Assembly (NCBI GenBank): GCA_003615045.1
Contig: ML014185.1
Coordinates: forward strand, 1-64,000
Source of the DNA: Caulochytrium protostelioides
Lineage: Eukaryota; Chytridiomycota; Caulochytriomycetes; Caulochytriales; Caulochytriaceae
Reading direction: 5' to 3'
Length of the DNA: 64,000 nucleotides
Shown: piece after piece, positions 38,001-47,839 of the stretch
Position numbering within the stretch: the first letter of the stretch is position 1
Layout: every line of letters starts with the position of its first letter
The notes under the pieces: generated by a model
The model's database searches: none
Told to the model about the DNA's origin: nothing
What the model saw: only the letters and a program-made list of their open reading frames with translations
Made by a program: the position numbers and the translations under genes

Positions 38001-41000
38001 TGGCGTCGCGCAAGCAGCAGCTGCATGCCGCGATCCGTCTGTTCAACATGAAGCCCAACAAGGGCATGGCCATGTTCATCGCGCACCGCTTTATCGACCG
38101 CCCCGACGACCCGCGGCAGATCGCGGCGTTCCTCAAGACCCAGCCCGGCCTCAGCAAGCGCGCAATTGGCGAGTACCTGGGCGAGGGCAACAAGGAAAAC
38201 ATCGCGGTGATGCACGCGTTTGTGGACGGGTTCGACTTTGCCCACACGGGCTTTGTGCATGCACTGCGCATCTTTCTGCAGGCCTTCCGCTTGCCGGGCG
38301 AAGCGCAAAAGATCGACCGGATTATGGAAAAGTTCGCGGACAAGTACTGCGAGAACAACACCGAGACGTTCGCGAAGGCCGATGCCGCGTATACGCTCGC
38401 GTTCTCGATTATCATGCTAAACACAGACCAGCACTCGCCGTCGATCCGTAACCGCATGGACAAGGAAGCCTTTCTGCGGAACAACCGCGGGATCAACGAC
38501 AACAACGATTTCTCGCCCGAGTTCCTGGGCGGCATCTTTGACGAGATCCATGACCACGAGATCGTGATGGAGGAAGAGCACGAAGCCGCGGCGGCGGCCA
38601 CGTCGGTGTCCACGTCCAACCCGATGGACACCATCTCCAGTCTCACACAGCTCGCCATGGGATGGGGCGCCGGCGACCTAAACGACCAGCTGCGCCTGCA
38701 GGTCTACCAGCGCGAGATGCAGCAGGTCCAGCGCAAGACCCAGCTACTCATGACGGCCTCTAACGGCGGCGTCGGCGGCGCCCACGGGAGCCTGCCTGCC
38801 GGCGCGAGCGCTCGTGGCGGGATCGACACAGCTGGCACCGGCGCCACGAGTGGTGGGCGCGACGGGTCTCCCGGCGGTCTTGGCGGACCCCGCGCCATGA
38901 CGGAGTACCGCTCAGCGCGGAACCCGGAGCTCGCGCGGCCCATGTTCGGCGTCGCGTCGTGGCCGCTGATGGCGACGCTGTCGCTGCTATTCGAGAGCCA
39001 GACGAGCGAGGACGTCTCGGAACTTAGCGGCGCGGTGAACACGCCGTCGGCCGCGACGGCGGCGGCCGAGGCGGACGGGAGCCCGACGTCGCCGTCCGGG
39101 ATGGATTCGCGGACGGCGTCGGCGAACAGCTTGCCGGATGACGGGCGCCCCGCGGCGGCGCGGGAGCTCAAGATCACAGATCTGTGCCTGCAAGGTCTCG
39201 CGGACTCGATCCGCATCGCGAGCGTGTTCCGCATGGAGACGCAGCGCGACGCCTTCGTGTCAGCGCTGGCCAAGCTCACGGGCCTCTCGTCGCATATGCA
39301 GGAGCTCAAGCCGAAGCACGTGAAGGCCATCAAGACGCTCGTGGCGCTTGCGAACCTGCTTGGCGAGTACCTCGAGAGCAGTTGGGTCCAGATCCTCCAG
39401 GTCGTCAGCCAGATGGAGCGCCTCCAACTCATCGCAACTTCCGGCCAGCGCATGAGCCTCGACGTCCGCGGCGGGTCCCCCATGAAGGGCACGCGCAGCC
39501 ATCACGAAGCCGCCGTCCGCCTCAACCAGCTGCCGCTGGTCCAGAAGCTCGTCGAGGATCTCGCGAGCCAGACCACGCTGATCGCGGTCGACCGCATCTT
39601 CAGCAACACGATGAACCTCTCGGCGCCCGCCATCATCCACTTCTTCCGCGCGCTGTGCCAGGTCTCGCTTGAAGAAGTCAACATGCCGGGCATCCATCTC
39701 ACCCCCGTCGGGCATACGGGCACCCATGCCGGCGGCCTGCTCAGTCTCAACGGCTCCCCGGTCTTGCCGGGTGTCGCGGCGCCCGCCCTCCGCATGAGCA
39801 CCACGAGTCTTGGCTCGCCGGCGCTCCCGGGCGTCGGCGGCAACAGTGGTGTTGGAGCGAGCACTTCGATGTCGGCCGCGCAAAACGCTGTGGCGGGCGG
39901 CAACGCCGGATCGTCGTCGGTCGTTCCTTCGGCCCCGGCGGCTGCGGCCGCCGCGGCCGCGGTCGCGGCAGCAGCAAATGCGACCGCGCCGTCGATCGCG
40001 AGCGCGAACGGCATCGGCAGCGCGAGTCCTCCGCGGATGTACCTGATGCAGAAAATCGTCGAGATCGCGACGTACAACCTGAACCGCATCCGGTTCGAGT
40101 GGACCCAGATCTGGCGCGTGCTGCAGCCCTACTTCTACGTTGTGGCGTGCCACCCGAGCCCGATGGTCGCGACGTTCACGGTGGACGCGCTGCGGCAGCT
40201 CAGTATGAAGCTGCTCGACCGCGACGAGCTCTCGCACTTCTCGGGCCAGGCCGAGTTCCTCAAGGTGTTTGAAGGTATTATCGCTATCTGCCACGATAGC
40301 AGCGTTGGCGGCGGCACGGCCGGCTTCCCGAACCCGCAGTCGTCGCCCAAGATGGTCGCCCGCGGGATGCATGCGAAGCCGTATCTGTCGCCGCAAGACA
40401 TCGAGCTGAAGGAACTCGTGCTGCGGTCGGTGGCGCAACTCGTGAAGGCGCGGAGCAGGAGCATCCGCTCGGGCTGGAAAAGCATCTTTGCCGTGCTGCA
40501 CCGCGCGGCCTTCCTCGCCTCGACCGAGGCCTCTGTGCTCATAACGCAGTCCTTCGAGATCCTGCACATGATCTTCCACCAGTACTTCGACACGCTGCTC
40601 GCGGCGGGCGCCTTTGTCGACTACGTGAGCACCCTGGCGGAGTTCGCGCTGCTCGAGACGCCCGTCCGGGTGGCGCCGCATGCGAACGCCGGCGGCGCGG
40701 GCGGCATGGCCGAGATGGCCGGCGGCGAGCTGCAGGCACCGAGTGCGCTGGCCCTCGATCTGATCCAGCAGTGTGCAACGCGCATTGCGCAGCAGACCCG
40801 CGCGCTGCCCATGCGTTCCCACGGACAGAACGGCAATCCTGACCATCACCACGCAGCTTCCGCGGCCACGGCAACGGCGACGACGGACCACGCCGCCGCG
40901 GCGCTCGCGGACTCGGGGAACAGCGCCGCGGCGCTTGCGGCGCAGCCGTTTTACATGCTGCCCAACGGCCTCATCAGCGAAGACTACTTTTACTTCCGGT

Positions 41001-43291
41001 GGTTCCCGCTGCTGTCGGCGATGTCGCGCATCGTGATTGACGGCCGCTCGGTGAGTGGCCGCGTCAAGACCCTCGATGCCCTCTTTGACGTGTTGCGCAC
41101 CAACGGCCACTTCTTCGAGAACCGGTACTGGCGCAAGCTCACGCAGAGCACGCTTGTGCCGATCTTTGAGGATATGAGCACGGCGACGCTGGTCCAGACT
41201 CTGCAGCCGCTGCCGCCGCCGGCGTTGGCAGGCGCGGCGCCATCCGTGCCGCCAGCGGCGGCGCCGTCGGCCGCCGCGGCCGCGAGTCTGCGCGAGGTCG
41301 GCCGCGCCATCTGGAGCCAGGGCCTCCGCTTGCTCGTGGAGCTCGTGCTGATGTACTTTGACCACCTGCTCATCCGGCAGAACGGCGCCCCGCTCTCGCC
41401 GGCCGCGCACCAAGCGGGGCTCGACGTCTTCCAGCGCGTGCTCGACCTGGTGATCCGCATGCTCGAGAAGAACGACGAGACGCTCGCGCCGCAGGGCCAG
41501 ATCTGCCTCCACCAGCTGCTGGTCAACACGATCCGGCGCTTCAGCGATGCGCAGTGCTGGCCGCTCGCGACCGACACCATTGCACGGGCCTTCCGCGCCA
41601 CACTGCCGGCGGACCTGCTGAACTGCGACTACGGTGGCGCCGCCACGGCCGAGCCGGGTGGCGCCGCCACGGGAGGCGCCGCCACGGGAGGCACCGCCGC
41701 GGCCGCTGCGGGTGACGCCGGTATGGGTGCCGATGGCGCGGGCGCTCCGCCCGGGGTGCCGATGCTGACGGCGAGCGCGTCGACGTCGTCGGTTGCGGCC
41801 GTCGGCTTGGACGGGTCGGGCGACCCGACGGACCCGATGCTGCTGCGCGGGACGCGGCCGTTCGACGGCGCGGACAACGACCTGCCGTCCGGGATCCGGT
41901 CGCGCGAGCAGAAGCCCGGACGGAGCCTGACAGGCGCCGCGGCGGCCCAGCACCTCGATCCGCTGGCGCCCGGGTTCACGCACGTGCTCAATCGCAGCAT
42001 CGATGCCGCGGGCCGCGTCGCGGCGCGGCTGGCCGGCTACCCGATCCTTATCGATCACCTCAACTTCGATCAGACGGTGAGCAAGTGTGGCACGCATCTG
42101 GAGATCCTGCAGGGCACGTGCGACCTACTGATGAGCGAGGTCTCGGAGCTCGCGCACCACCCGAACGCGAGTCCGACGCCGCCGCTTGCATCATCCATTG
42201 TGTCGCCGACGAGCGCCCAGGTCGATGCCGAGCCCAATCACGACGCGGCGGGCGACAAGGACGACTCGGATGAGGCCGAGGATGGCGACGCCCTCGGCGC
42301 GGACGAGGACGCGGACGAGGACGAGGACGCCGCGCTGGCGGACTCGCTGGCCCCACGCCGCCGCCGTCGTCCGGACACGCGCCGCGTGCTGCTGCTCATC
42401 CCGACGGCGTACCGTGCGCGCTGGATGCAGTGCATTTACGATTCCTACGTGATCGCGCGCGCGTTCAACAACAACTACCCGCTGCGCCACGCGATCTGGC
42501 GCAAGGGCCTTGTCCAGGAGATGCCGAACCTGCTGCGCAACGAGACGATGGCGCTCAGCACCTACCTGCGCTTCCTCGTGGCGTTCTACCACGAGTCCTG
42601 CGGCGCGCCGTCGGGCCGGCCGAGGGGCAAGCGCCGCGGCGCGCGCATGGACGCCGACGCCGTGATGGCCGCGCTCGCCCAGACGCCGCGCGACCGCTGG
42701 GCCCAGATCGCCGAGACCGCGAGCCCGCTGGTCCTCTCCCAGCCGGCCACGCGCCTCGCGGCGCCCGTGTCGCCGCCGTCGCCCCAGTTGATGGCGGCGG
42801 ACGACGGCGCCCACGGTGACGCGCCCGCCGAGGGCGACGTCGCCGAACAGCGGGCGGCGGCGTCGAAACGCGACGGCGGCGGCCGGCCGCGCCCCGTGTC
42901 GATGGCCGAAGCGGAGTTCCAGCTGTGGCTGCGCGCGTCCGTGGTCCGCGAAACGACGGACCTCTTTGAACGCTACCGCCAGCTGCTGAGCGACCCTGCG
43001 AAGCACGCGCGCAACATCACGCTGTGGAACCCGGCGGTGGCGCAGCTGCTGGCCGAGTTGACGGAGCTGGTGGCGCCCGTGGACCGGGCGGCGGCCGCGG
43101 CGATCGTGGGCGCCGACGGCGTCCATGGCGCCGCCGTGCGGCTCGGGCTCGCGTACTACATGCCGCGGTTTGCCCGCCTCGCGATTCGCATGGCGACGGC
43201 GCCGCGGCCCGAGGGCCGCGTGGAGACCCGCGCGGCCCTACAGCATTTCTTGCTCCGCGTCTGCGACGCGACCATGGGCACCGAGTATTAG
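35066..43291 (+). CDS. SEC7: Large Arf guanine-nucleotide exchange factor, SEC7/BIG family
   Basis: 2741 residues, longer than yeast Sec7 (about 2000) or human BIG1 (about 1850) because of Ala/Ser/Gly-rich insertions. An N-terminal DCB region includes LQLQVLKTLLTCVTATHTEL. The HUS box, NYDCDLVMVSLFERIV, is near residue 733. The catalytic Sec7 domain (about 977-1172) carries the glutamate-finger segment SKRAIGEYLGEGNKENIAVM and the Arf-binding helix region AYTLAFSIIMLNTDQHSP. HDS-type helical repeats follow: ITDLCLQGLADSIRIASVFR, NLNRIRFEWTQIWRVLQPYF, and KARSRSIRSGWKSIFAVLHR, each a typical BIG signature. The enzyme loads GTP on Arf1 at the trans-Golgi. It is a single open frame. The start at 35066 precedes MAMIEATVIKLRDTAQSL, where homology begins; the upstream frame has no ATG. 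Confidence 0.95.
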   Translation, partial: GMALASAAAAAVGGMAMIEATVIKLRDTAQSLRVAAVVEACETSLGQIKLHAPPPPTPPPPPTPQPPAGGPPKPAAAAPTPRGDGGPAATDASRADHGPMTPSSPASPSADADAAAAAAALPTAAVPSAPSVAPRMSADPYWRPFQLAMAPEGPMRLRETALDGIQRLIAHDLLHGALPWKDPAGSLPSPSSSAAGAPARSPGGASSLLDDRIASVPGTAGDDAVAVLATLPPRPPLLIDAIVEAICGCASLGAVDETLQLQVLKTLLTCVTATHTELHGLTLLKVIQTCINLHLYSKNDIHQMTAKASLTQIVNLTFSRLERYAHMLQLARPHGPNGAQDPVVAEALQTAMGALHPAFAAAAAATAAPSPPARATDAVPAPSLTSRASAASPLLTSATSPTGAGAAAAPTTATATATATIAEAVPADAASPASASASASSSTIPAFKAHDAGADAASDSEIRAVSETASVASAASPSGPPLVGESTLAVSTSGSTGASTAPVAKTTLPPLPPAATDSPVDPEPGRVAAAQDTSGRNPYHPSLAYYNHLLRRDAFLVLRHLCRLSLSLNTGGTAGDADATGGGAPSKTQAAASASASASAAAAAAAETDDETSAPAQKAKRLALELILSVLNNAGPVLQTDPLFSTIVKQILCPSIARNGFASKPTTFEYAFSIFLLLVRFYRDRIKHEIEVILNSVFLHLLEMESASFQQKSMVLTGLLKICENPQTLVDLYLNYDCDLVMVSLFERIVHACARLAQRRDTGPVAPLGWMGYAASATGLDGNRQRHQRHQERQLQLKVLCCLVAIVNSLVEWSHDLVPTLPILPSDLQLMRQENERRASRRSFDLTGSPPVRDGMGAMHDAAGDAAGATGGATRQAAASRALMTAKSFLDALSSTAQIQPVVLAKNPLGRIHMMDAHGLGYGGGSRRYGGGTGGFAGAADGAADGAASGGAAGSGGVGGSHAQIPTDEAITTDQLHDMASRKQQLHAAIRLFNMKPNKGMAMFIAHRFIDRPDDPRQIAAFLKTQPGLSKRAIGEYLGEGNKENIAVMHAFVDGFDFAHTGFVHALRIFLQAFRLPGEAQKIDRIMEKFADKYCENNTETFAKADAAYTLAFSIIMLNTDQHSPSIRNRMDKEAFLRNNRGINDNNDFSPEFLGGIFDEIHDHEIVMEEEHEAAAAATSVSTSNPMDTISSLTQLAMGWGAGDLNDQLRLQVYQREMQQVQRKTQLLMTASNGGVGGAHGSLPAGASARGGIDTAGTGATSGGRDGSPGGLGGPRAMTEYRSARNPELARPMFGVASWPLMATLSLLFESQTSEDVSELSGAVNTPSAATAAAEADGSPTSPSGMDSRTASANSLPDDGRPAAARELKITDLCLQGLADSIRIASVFRMETQRDAFVSALAKLTGLSSHMQELKPKHVKAIKTLVALANLLGEYLESSWVQILQVVSQMERLQLIATSGQRMSLDVRGGSPMKGTRSHHEAAVRLNQLPLVQKLVEDLASQTTLIAVDRIFSNTMNLSAPAIIHFFRALCQVSLEEVNMPGIHLTPVGHTGTHAGGLLSLNGSPVLPGVAAPALRMSTTSLGSPALPGVGGNSGVGASTSMSAAQNAVAGGNAGSSSVVPSAPAAAAAAAAVAAAANATAPSIASANGIGSASPPRMYLMQKIVEIATYNLNRIRFEWTQIWRVLQPYFYVVACHPSPMVATFTVDALRQLSMKLLDRDELSHFSGQAEFLKVFEGIIAICHDSSVGGGTAGFPNPQSSPKMVARGMHAKPYLSPQDIELKELVLRSVAQLVKARSRSIRSGWKSIFAVLHRAAFLASTEASVLITQSFEILHMIFHQYFDTLLAAGAFVDYVSTLAEFALLETPVRVAPHANAGGAGGMAEMAGGELQAPSALALDLIQQCATRIAQQTRALPMRSHGQNGNPDHHHAASAATATATTDHAAAALADSGNSAAALAAQPFYMLPNGLISEDYFYFRWFPLLSAMSRIVIDGRSVSGRVKTLDALFDVLRTNGHFFENRYWRKLTQSTLVPIFEDMSTATLVQTLQPLPPPALAGAAPSVPPAAAPSAAAAASLREVGRAIWSQGLRLLVELVLMYFDHLLIRQNGAPLSPAAHQAGLDVFQRVLDLVIRMLEKNDETLAPQGQICLHQLLVNTIRRFSDAQCWPLATDTIARAFRATLPADLLNCDYGGAATAEPGGAATGGAATGGTAAAAAGDAGMGADGAGAPPGVPMLTASASTSSVAAVGLDGSGDPTDPMLLRGTRPFDGADNDLPSGIRSREQKPGRSLTGAAAAQHLDPLAPGFTHVLNRSIDAAGRVAARLAGYPILIDHLNFDQTVSKCGTHLEILQGTCDLLMSEVSELAHHPNASPTPPLASSIVSPTSAQVDAEPNHDAAGDKDDSDEAEDGDALGADEDADEDEDAALADSLAPRRRRRPDTRRVLLLIPTAYRARWMQCIYDSYVIARAFNNNYPLRHAIWRKGLVQEMPNLLRNETMALSTYLRFLVAFYHESCGAPSGRPRGKRRGARMDADAVMAALAQTPRDRWAQIAETASPLVLSQPATRLAAPVSPPSPQLMAADDGAHGDAPAEGDVAEQRAAASKRDGGGRPRPVSMAEAEFQLWLRASVVRETTDLFERYRQLLSDPAKHARNITLWNPAVAQLLAELTELVAPVDRAAAAAIVGADGVHGAAVRLGLAYYMPRFARLAIRMATAPRPEGRVETRAALQHFLLRVCDATMGTEY

Positions 43292-44132
43292 CGCCTGCCG
43301 TTTCTTTTCTGGCACCGTGACGATGATTTGAGTTTATATGGATAGAAGGTGACTTCTGCCTTGTGACTTCTGCGCTTGGCGGCAATGGAGGCGATGGCAC
43401 ATGCTAGGCGCGCTAACCTCGCCCTGGCCCTCCTCCACGGCGGGGGCATGCGGCTTCCCATCCTTTCCAGCCTTGCGCCACGAGCGCCGGCAGGCGGCGG
43501 GCTGAGGCCCGATTGGCCTCAGAGACAACCGACTCAGGGGGCTCCATCGTTTCTCCTTAATCGTTTATCGGATGATCGGTGGCCTGCACGGCTCTGGCTC
43601 GCGCCGGTCGGGCCGGACCGGCAGCAGGGTGCTGAGCGGTCGGCGTCGCCATCGTTCTACCGGCCCGTAAGCGACGTCAATGCGGCAGACGTGCATCAGC
43701 GGCTGGAGCGACGCAGCGCGATGGGGCTGCGGGATGCTACGGCCGGCGCTGCGGGGCTGGCGTCAGGGTCCATCAGACGACAGAAGGGTCGTGCACGCGC
43801 CCACCGTGGGCCGACCCACGGCCAGGGCGCGATCGGCTGGAGAAAGCGGGGACAACATCGATGTTCACGATGCTGAGATGTGTGATGCTAAGATGAGGGT
43901 CGAGAGTATCGTTTGACGCGTCGCCATTCTCCGCCATTGCGGGAGATGTCCTATGACGGGAAGAACTGCTCGCGCAATCTCCGAAAACTCTTCATCACCC
44001 ACCCACGATAGATTATCTGGTCTCAAGGTGTCACCATCTTGTCCTCATTTATACTGATAGATCGCCGTCGCAACCTCCGCGTATCGGTACATCATCCCCG
44101 CACCCCCGCCCCTCCTTCCAGCGCCTCCCGTG
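43292..44132. other. Intergenic region upstream of HIS1
   Basis: No gene supported; a 166-codon open frame at 43376-43876 has no domain. GTGACTTCTGC is repeated at 43349-43359 and 43363-43373. I see no exact TGACTC Gcn4-type site. Confidence 0.55.
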
Positions 44133-45185
44133 ATGGAGATCTCAGAGCTCGACGGCGAGCGCTTGCTCTTTGCGGTCCCCAAGAAGGGCCGCCTGCACCA
44201 GCGCTGCCTGCAGCTGCTCGAGGGCGCGGACATCCAGTTCCACCGCAAGAACCGCCTGGACATCGCGACCAGCACGAATCTGCCGCTGACGCTCGTGTTC
44301 CTGCCCGCAGCGGACATCGCCAAGTTCGTCGGCAACGGCAACGTGGATCTCGGCATCACGGGCGAGGACATGATCGCCGAGGTCGCCGGGGGCTCGGCGC
44401 ACGGCAAGATCACGACCGTCCAGGAGCTCGGGTTCGGCACCTGCCGGCTGTCCCTGCAGGCGCCCGCCGCGGACGTCGAGCGCCGCCGCGCCCGCAAGGC
44501 CGCCGCGGGCGCCGCGGGCGCCGACGCCGCCGTCACGCCCCGCGACTTCGTGGGCTGCCGCGTCGCCACCAGCTTCGTCCACCTGGCCACCAAGTACTTT
44601 GGCGCCATGGAGGCCGGCGCGTCGGCGGCCGATGCCGCGGAGGCCCTCCAGACGGCGTCCACGGCGACGAGCACGGCGCCCGCGGCCGCGCCGCCCGCGG
44701 CGACGGGCGCCGGGTCGACCCGGATCGAGTATGTCGGCGGGTCGGTGGAGGCGGCGTGTGGCCTGGGCCTCGCGGACGCCGTGGTCGACCTGGTCGAGTC
44801 GGGCGAGACGATGCGGGCGGCGGGCCTCGTGGAGGTCGGCACGCTGATGGCGACGCAGGCGGTGCTGGTGGCGAACCGGGCGAAGCTGGCGTCGGACGGC
44901 CCGCGGCGCGCGCTCGTGGACATGATCGTGCGGCGGATCCGCGGCGTCCTGGCTGCCGCGCGGTACGTGCTCATCAACTACAACATGCGGCGGGACCAGC
45001 TCGCGGAGGCGCGGCGCATCACGCCGGGCCGCAAGGCGCCGACCGTCAGCACGCTCGAGGACCCCGAGTGGATCGCGGTCAGCGCCATGATCCTCAAGAA
45101 GGACGCCGCCACCATCATGGACCAGCTCGAAGCTGTGGGCGCCCGCGATATCCTTGTGTTCGAAATCCACAACTGCCGCGAATAA
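44133..45185 (+). CDS. HIS1: ATP phosphoribosyltransferase, long form
   Basis: 350 residues. It catalyses the first step of histidine synthesis, joining ATP and PRPP to phosphoribosyl-ATP. The N-terminal catalytic part begins LLFAVPKKGRLHQRC and includes GNGNVDLGITGEDMIAEV. The PRPP-binding stretch, GLADAVVDLVESGETMRAAGL-like, lies near residues 210-240. The C-terminal regulatory ACT-like domain (about 275-350), with EDPEWIAVSAMILKKDAATI and DILVFEIHNCRE at the end, marks the histidine-inhibited long HisG form. It is longer than yeast His1 (297) through two Ala-rich insertions (about 110-130 and 165-195). A GTG sits one codon upstream, but ATG 44133 is the sensible start. AATAAA (45181-45186) overlaps the stop codon. 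Confidence 0.96.
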   Translation: MEISELDGERLLFAVPKKGRLHQRCLQLLEGADIQFHRKNRLDIATSTNLPLTLVFLPAADIAKFVGNGNVDLGITGEDMIAEVAGGSAHGKITTVQELGFGTCRLSLQAPAADVERRRARKAAAGAAGADAAVTPRDFVGCRVATSFVHLATKYFGAMEAGASAADAAEALQTASTATSTAPAAAPPAATGAGSTRIEYVGGSVEAACGLGLADAVVDLVESGETMRAAGLVEVGTLMATQAVLVANRAKLASDGPRRALVDMIVRRIRGVLAAARYVLINYNMRRDQLAEARRITPGRKAPTVSTLEDPEWIAVSAMILKKDAATIMDQLEAVGARDILVFEIHNCRE

Positions 45186-46542
45186 ACGCGCATCAATGGA
45201 ATCATGAAGTCGAGCCTCTTGGCGCCCCCGAAGTACGATGATGCGAACCAAGTCCTGGCCACGGCGGCGCGGCCGATGCCGGGCCGAAAGGCCTGCAAGG
45301 AGGGAAGCGACCTGGCCTTCCGACCCACCCGCCATTGGCTGAGTCGCGAGCGTGGCCGCGCCACCACTGAGGTGCTCCCATGTGTCAGAGGCGACCCCCA
45401 GGATGACGCGTGGATCCACGCGGTCGGACGCCGCGTGTGGGATCCGGCGTCGATCCAGCGATCTGCGGACGGCGCACCAGGACTGCTCAGCAAACGACGC
45501 TTGTCAATTGCCGCCGTCCGTCATCCGTTCGGAAACGGTCGTCACGACGCCGCCGCGCCACGGCCCACCGTGCACGACGCGGCGCCCGTCCGGTGCCGAC
45601 GCCATTGTCGGAGGCGGGCGGCGCCACTGATGAGGCGCCTCGGAAGGACGGGCAACGGGAACCCCGATCGTGGCAGCGGTGTTTTGGGTATGAACGCCGA
45701 CGGCGGGGGCTGAGCGGTTTGGGGCGACCGGCCCTGGATCTCGTGCAACCGAACCTGATATCCGCCTCCGAGGGACGGCCGCGGGTCCCGATGGGCAAGC
45801 GATCCGCGGGCTCGTCCCGGTGACCGTGGTCGTCTGTAGCCTGTCGTGTTTATTTTGGTCGCCGGCACCGATTCACCCCTCGCTGGCTTCACCCGCGACG
45901 GTGGGGTGACGGACGCCCCTCTCGTCGACGGTCATGGCGCCTCGCTCGCGTGATGCGGTATGGAGAACTTCCGAATCGATGCCGAAAAAGAAGCGAGAAA
46001 TCCTGCGGAAGGGAGACGCGAGGACGTCTCGCGTCCAGGCGGATGGAAGGCCTCCGACGTCCGATGGGGGACGGCGGCAGGACATGGAATCGGACCACCG
46101 CCAACGCCTCCAGTCCTGCGCTCCATTGCGTGATTGGCTCGCCGAGCGCGACGATGAGACGCCGTGCCCATGGCCCGATGGCGCGCGGGGATTCACCTCG
46201 CGGCTCGTGACCGTCCGAAGCGTCGCGTCGGATCGGCTCGCTGCTGCAGCTGCTGCTGCTGCTGCTTCGCCCCACGCGCGTCCCGTCGGGGGGTCGGTGT
46301 CCGGCGCGGCCGGTGCCGGTGCGGCCGGTGCCGGCGAGGCAGGGCGCTGCTCGTGGCGTTTTCGTATGGGGCGACGCGGGGGATGTGGCGCATCGGACGC
46401 ACGCCGGCGGCGTGGAGCCGATGCGGTGGAGCCGAGCGCCGCGTTCCCAGGGTCGCCGGCGGGGGCGTCGGGGCCTGGACCGGCGGCGCCGTGGTCGGCC
46501 GCGCAGGCGGCGTCCGGCGTCCAACGACCGGGACCGACGCGG

Positions 46543-46571
46543 CCGCCGCCGCCGCCGCCGCCGCCGCCGCC
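46543..46571. repeat. (GCC)n microsatellite
   Basis: Nine to ten near-perfect GCC units in the intergenic region. Confidence 0.8.
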
Positions 46572-47757
46572 TCTCGAGGCCTGTCCTGCCATCCCACGGC
46601 GCCTGGCGATCATGGCCCAGGAGGTCGAGGCGCGTCGAAGGCTCGGCGAGCCCAGCTGGGTCCGTGGCGCGCCAGCGCGTCACCGCCGCCGTGCCTGCCG
46701 CCGTGCCTGCGAACCCCCCTTCCCCGACCATCCGCCGCCGCCCGGGCTCCACCCGGCGGTGTGGAGCATCCCCATGCCTTCCGCGGAAAGGGTCAGCCGT
46801 GGTACAACCCAGCGCCATGGCAACATCCCTGGCGCAGGGTGGATCTAGCATGGACGAGAACCCAATCACTCCATCACACGATGCCAGGCCATGCCAGGCC
46901 ATGCCATGCGGTGGAGGGGGTCATGCGACGGGGTGGTCCCATCACCATCAAGGACGCCGACCGAGGCCAAGGATAAAGAGCCGTTCGCATCGACCTCCGA
47001 GCGCTGCAGACCCGATCGCATCGACCGGCACTGTGCGTCTTGCTGCGAGTCCAATCGGGGTCGTCCTTGCCCCCGAGCGGTCCCGAGATCGCCCCCTTCC
47101 TCGTGCCTGCCCGCTAAGCCTCTTGCCGCATCGAGCGCCTGCTCTGCCAAGACCCTCGTCGAGGACCCCGTGCACGCCGCCTCTCGCGAAGGAGGACGGC
47201 CCTCGGCGCACTGCCATTTGCGGAAAAACATCAAAGAATCGAGGTAAGTCGGTCTCACCACTATGCGCCGTGGGCGACCGTTTGGCCGCGGCTCGATCCC
47301 CGACCCCGCGGGTACCCGAGGAGAGCCGGCGCGGCTGGCGGCGCGCGGCTGCCACGCGTCGCGCTGCGATCGTACGGCCGCCGTTGATGCGCGCCGGAAC
47401 TCCGACCACTACGCCGCCGTCGCGACCGCGAACCGCGGGTGTCGGCCACGGCAGCGCGGAGCGCCACCGGTCGGGTCGGCGAGCCGCTGTGGGCCATGGC
47501 GGGCGCTTGGTCCAGCACGACGCCGGGGCATCCCCCAGACGTGCTCATGGAATCTCATGCCCATCCACTCACCGTCATGCATCCAATCGTTTTGTATGCA
47601 TCGCATGAAATCCCCTTTTCTCGTGGATTCGCCTTATCAACCCCGGCCTGATCGGGTTCGCGATCCCGACGTCGTGCTGGGGGGTCGCATGGAATGCATG
47701 CATGGTTTTCTGGATCGGCGACGCGGCGTTCTCGTGAATTGTCCCTCGGATTTGTGT

Positions 47758-47787
47758 GATTCTGGTTCTGGTTCTGATTCTGATTCG
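47758..47787. repeat. (GATTCT/GGTTCT)5 hexamer repeat
   Basis: Five hexamers alternating GATTCT and GGTTCT, 53 bases before the chitin synthase ATG and probably within its leader. Confidence 0.8.
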
Positions 47788-47839
47788 TTGTTGCATCTGC
47801 GCTCTTGGTCCCGATTAGCCTTCGAGCATTCGTGCTACG

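Larger units (their letters stand above)
45186..47839. other. 2.65-kb intergenic region upstream of chitin synthase
   Basis: No gene supported. Several frames of 250-430 codons run through it on both strands, but they are overlapping low-complexity Arg/Pro/Ala sequences without domains. It contains a CTG run near 46235-46266, a GCC run (46543-46571), ATGCCAGGCC repeats (46881-46908) and a GATTCT/GGTTCT hexamer repeat just before the chitin synthase gene. Confidence 0.5.

Noticed and set aside
39260-42097. 945-codon minus-strand open frame over SEC7
   Set aside because: Antisense shadow; the plus strand carries BIG-family HDS signatures throughout.
45873-47608. Several 250-430-codon frames on both strands upstream of chitin synthase
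   Set aside because: They overlap each other, run through trinucleotide repeats, and lack domains.
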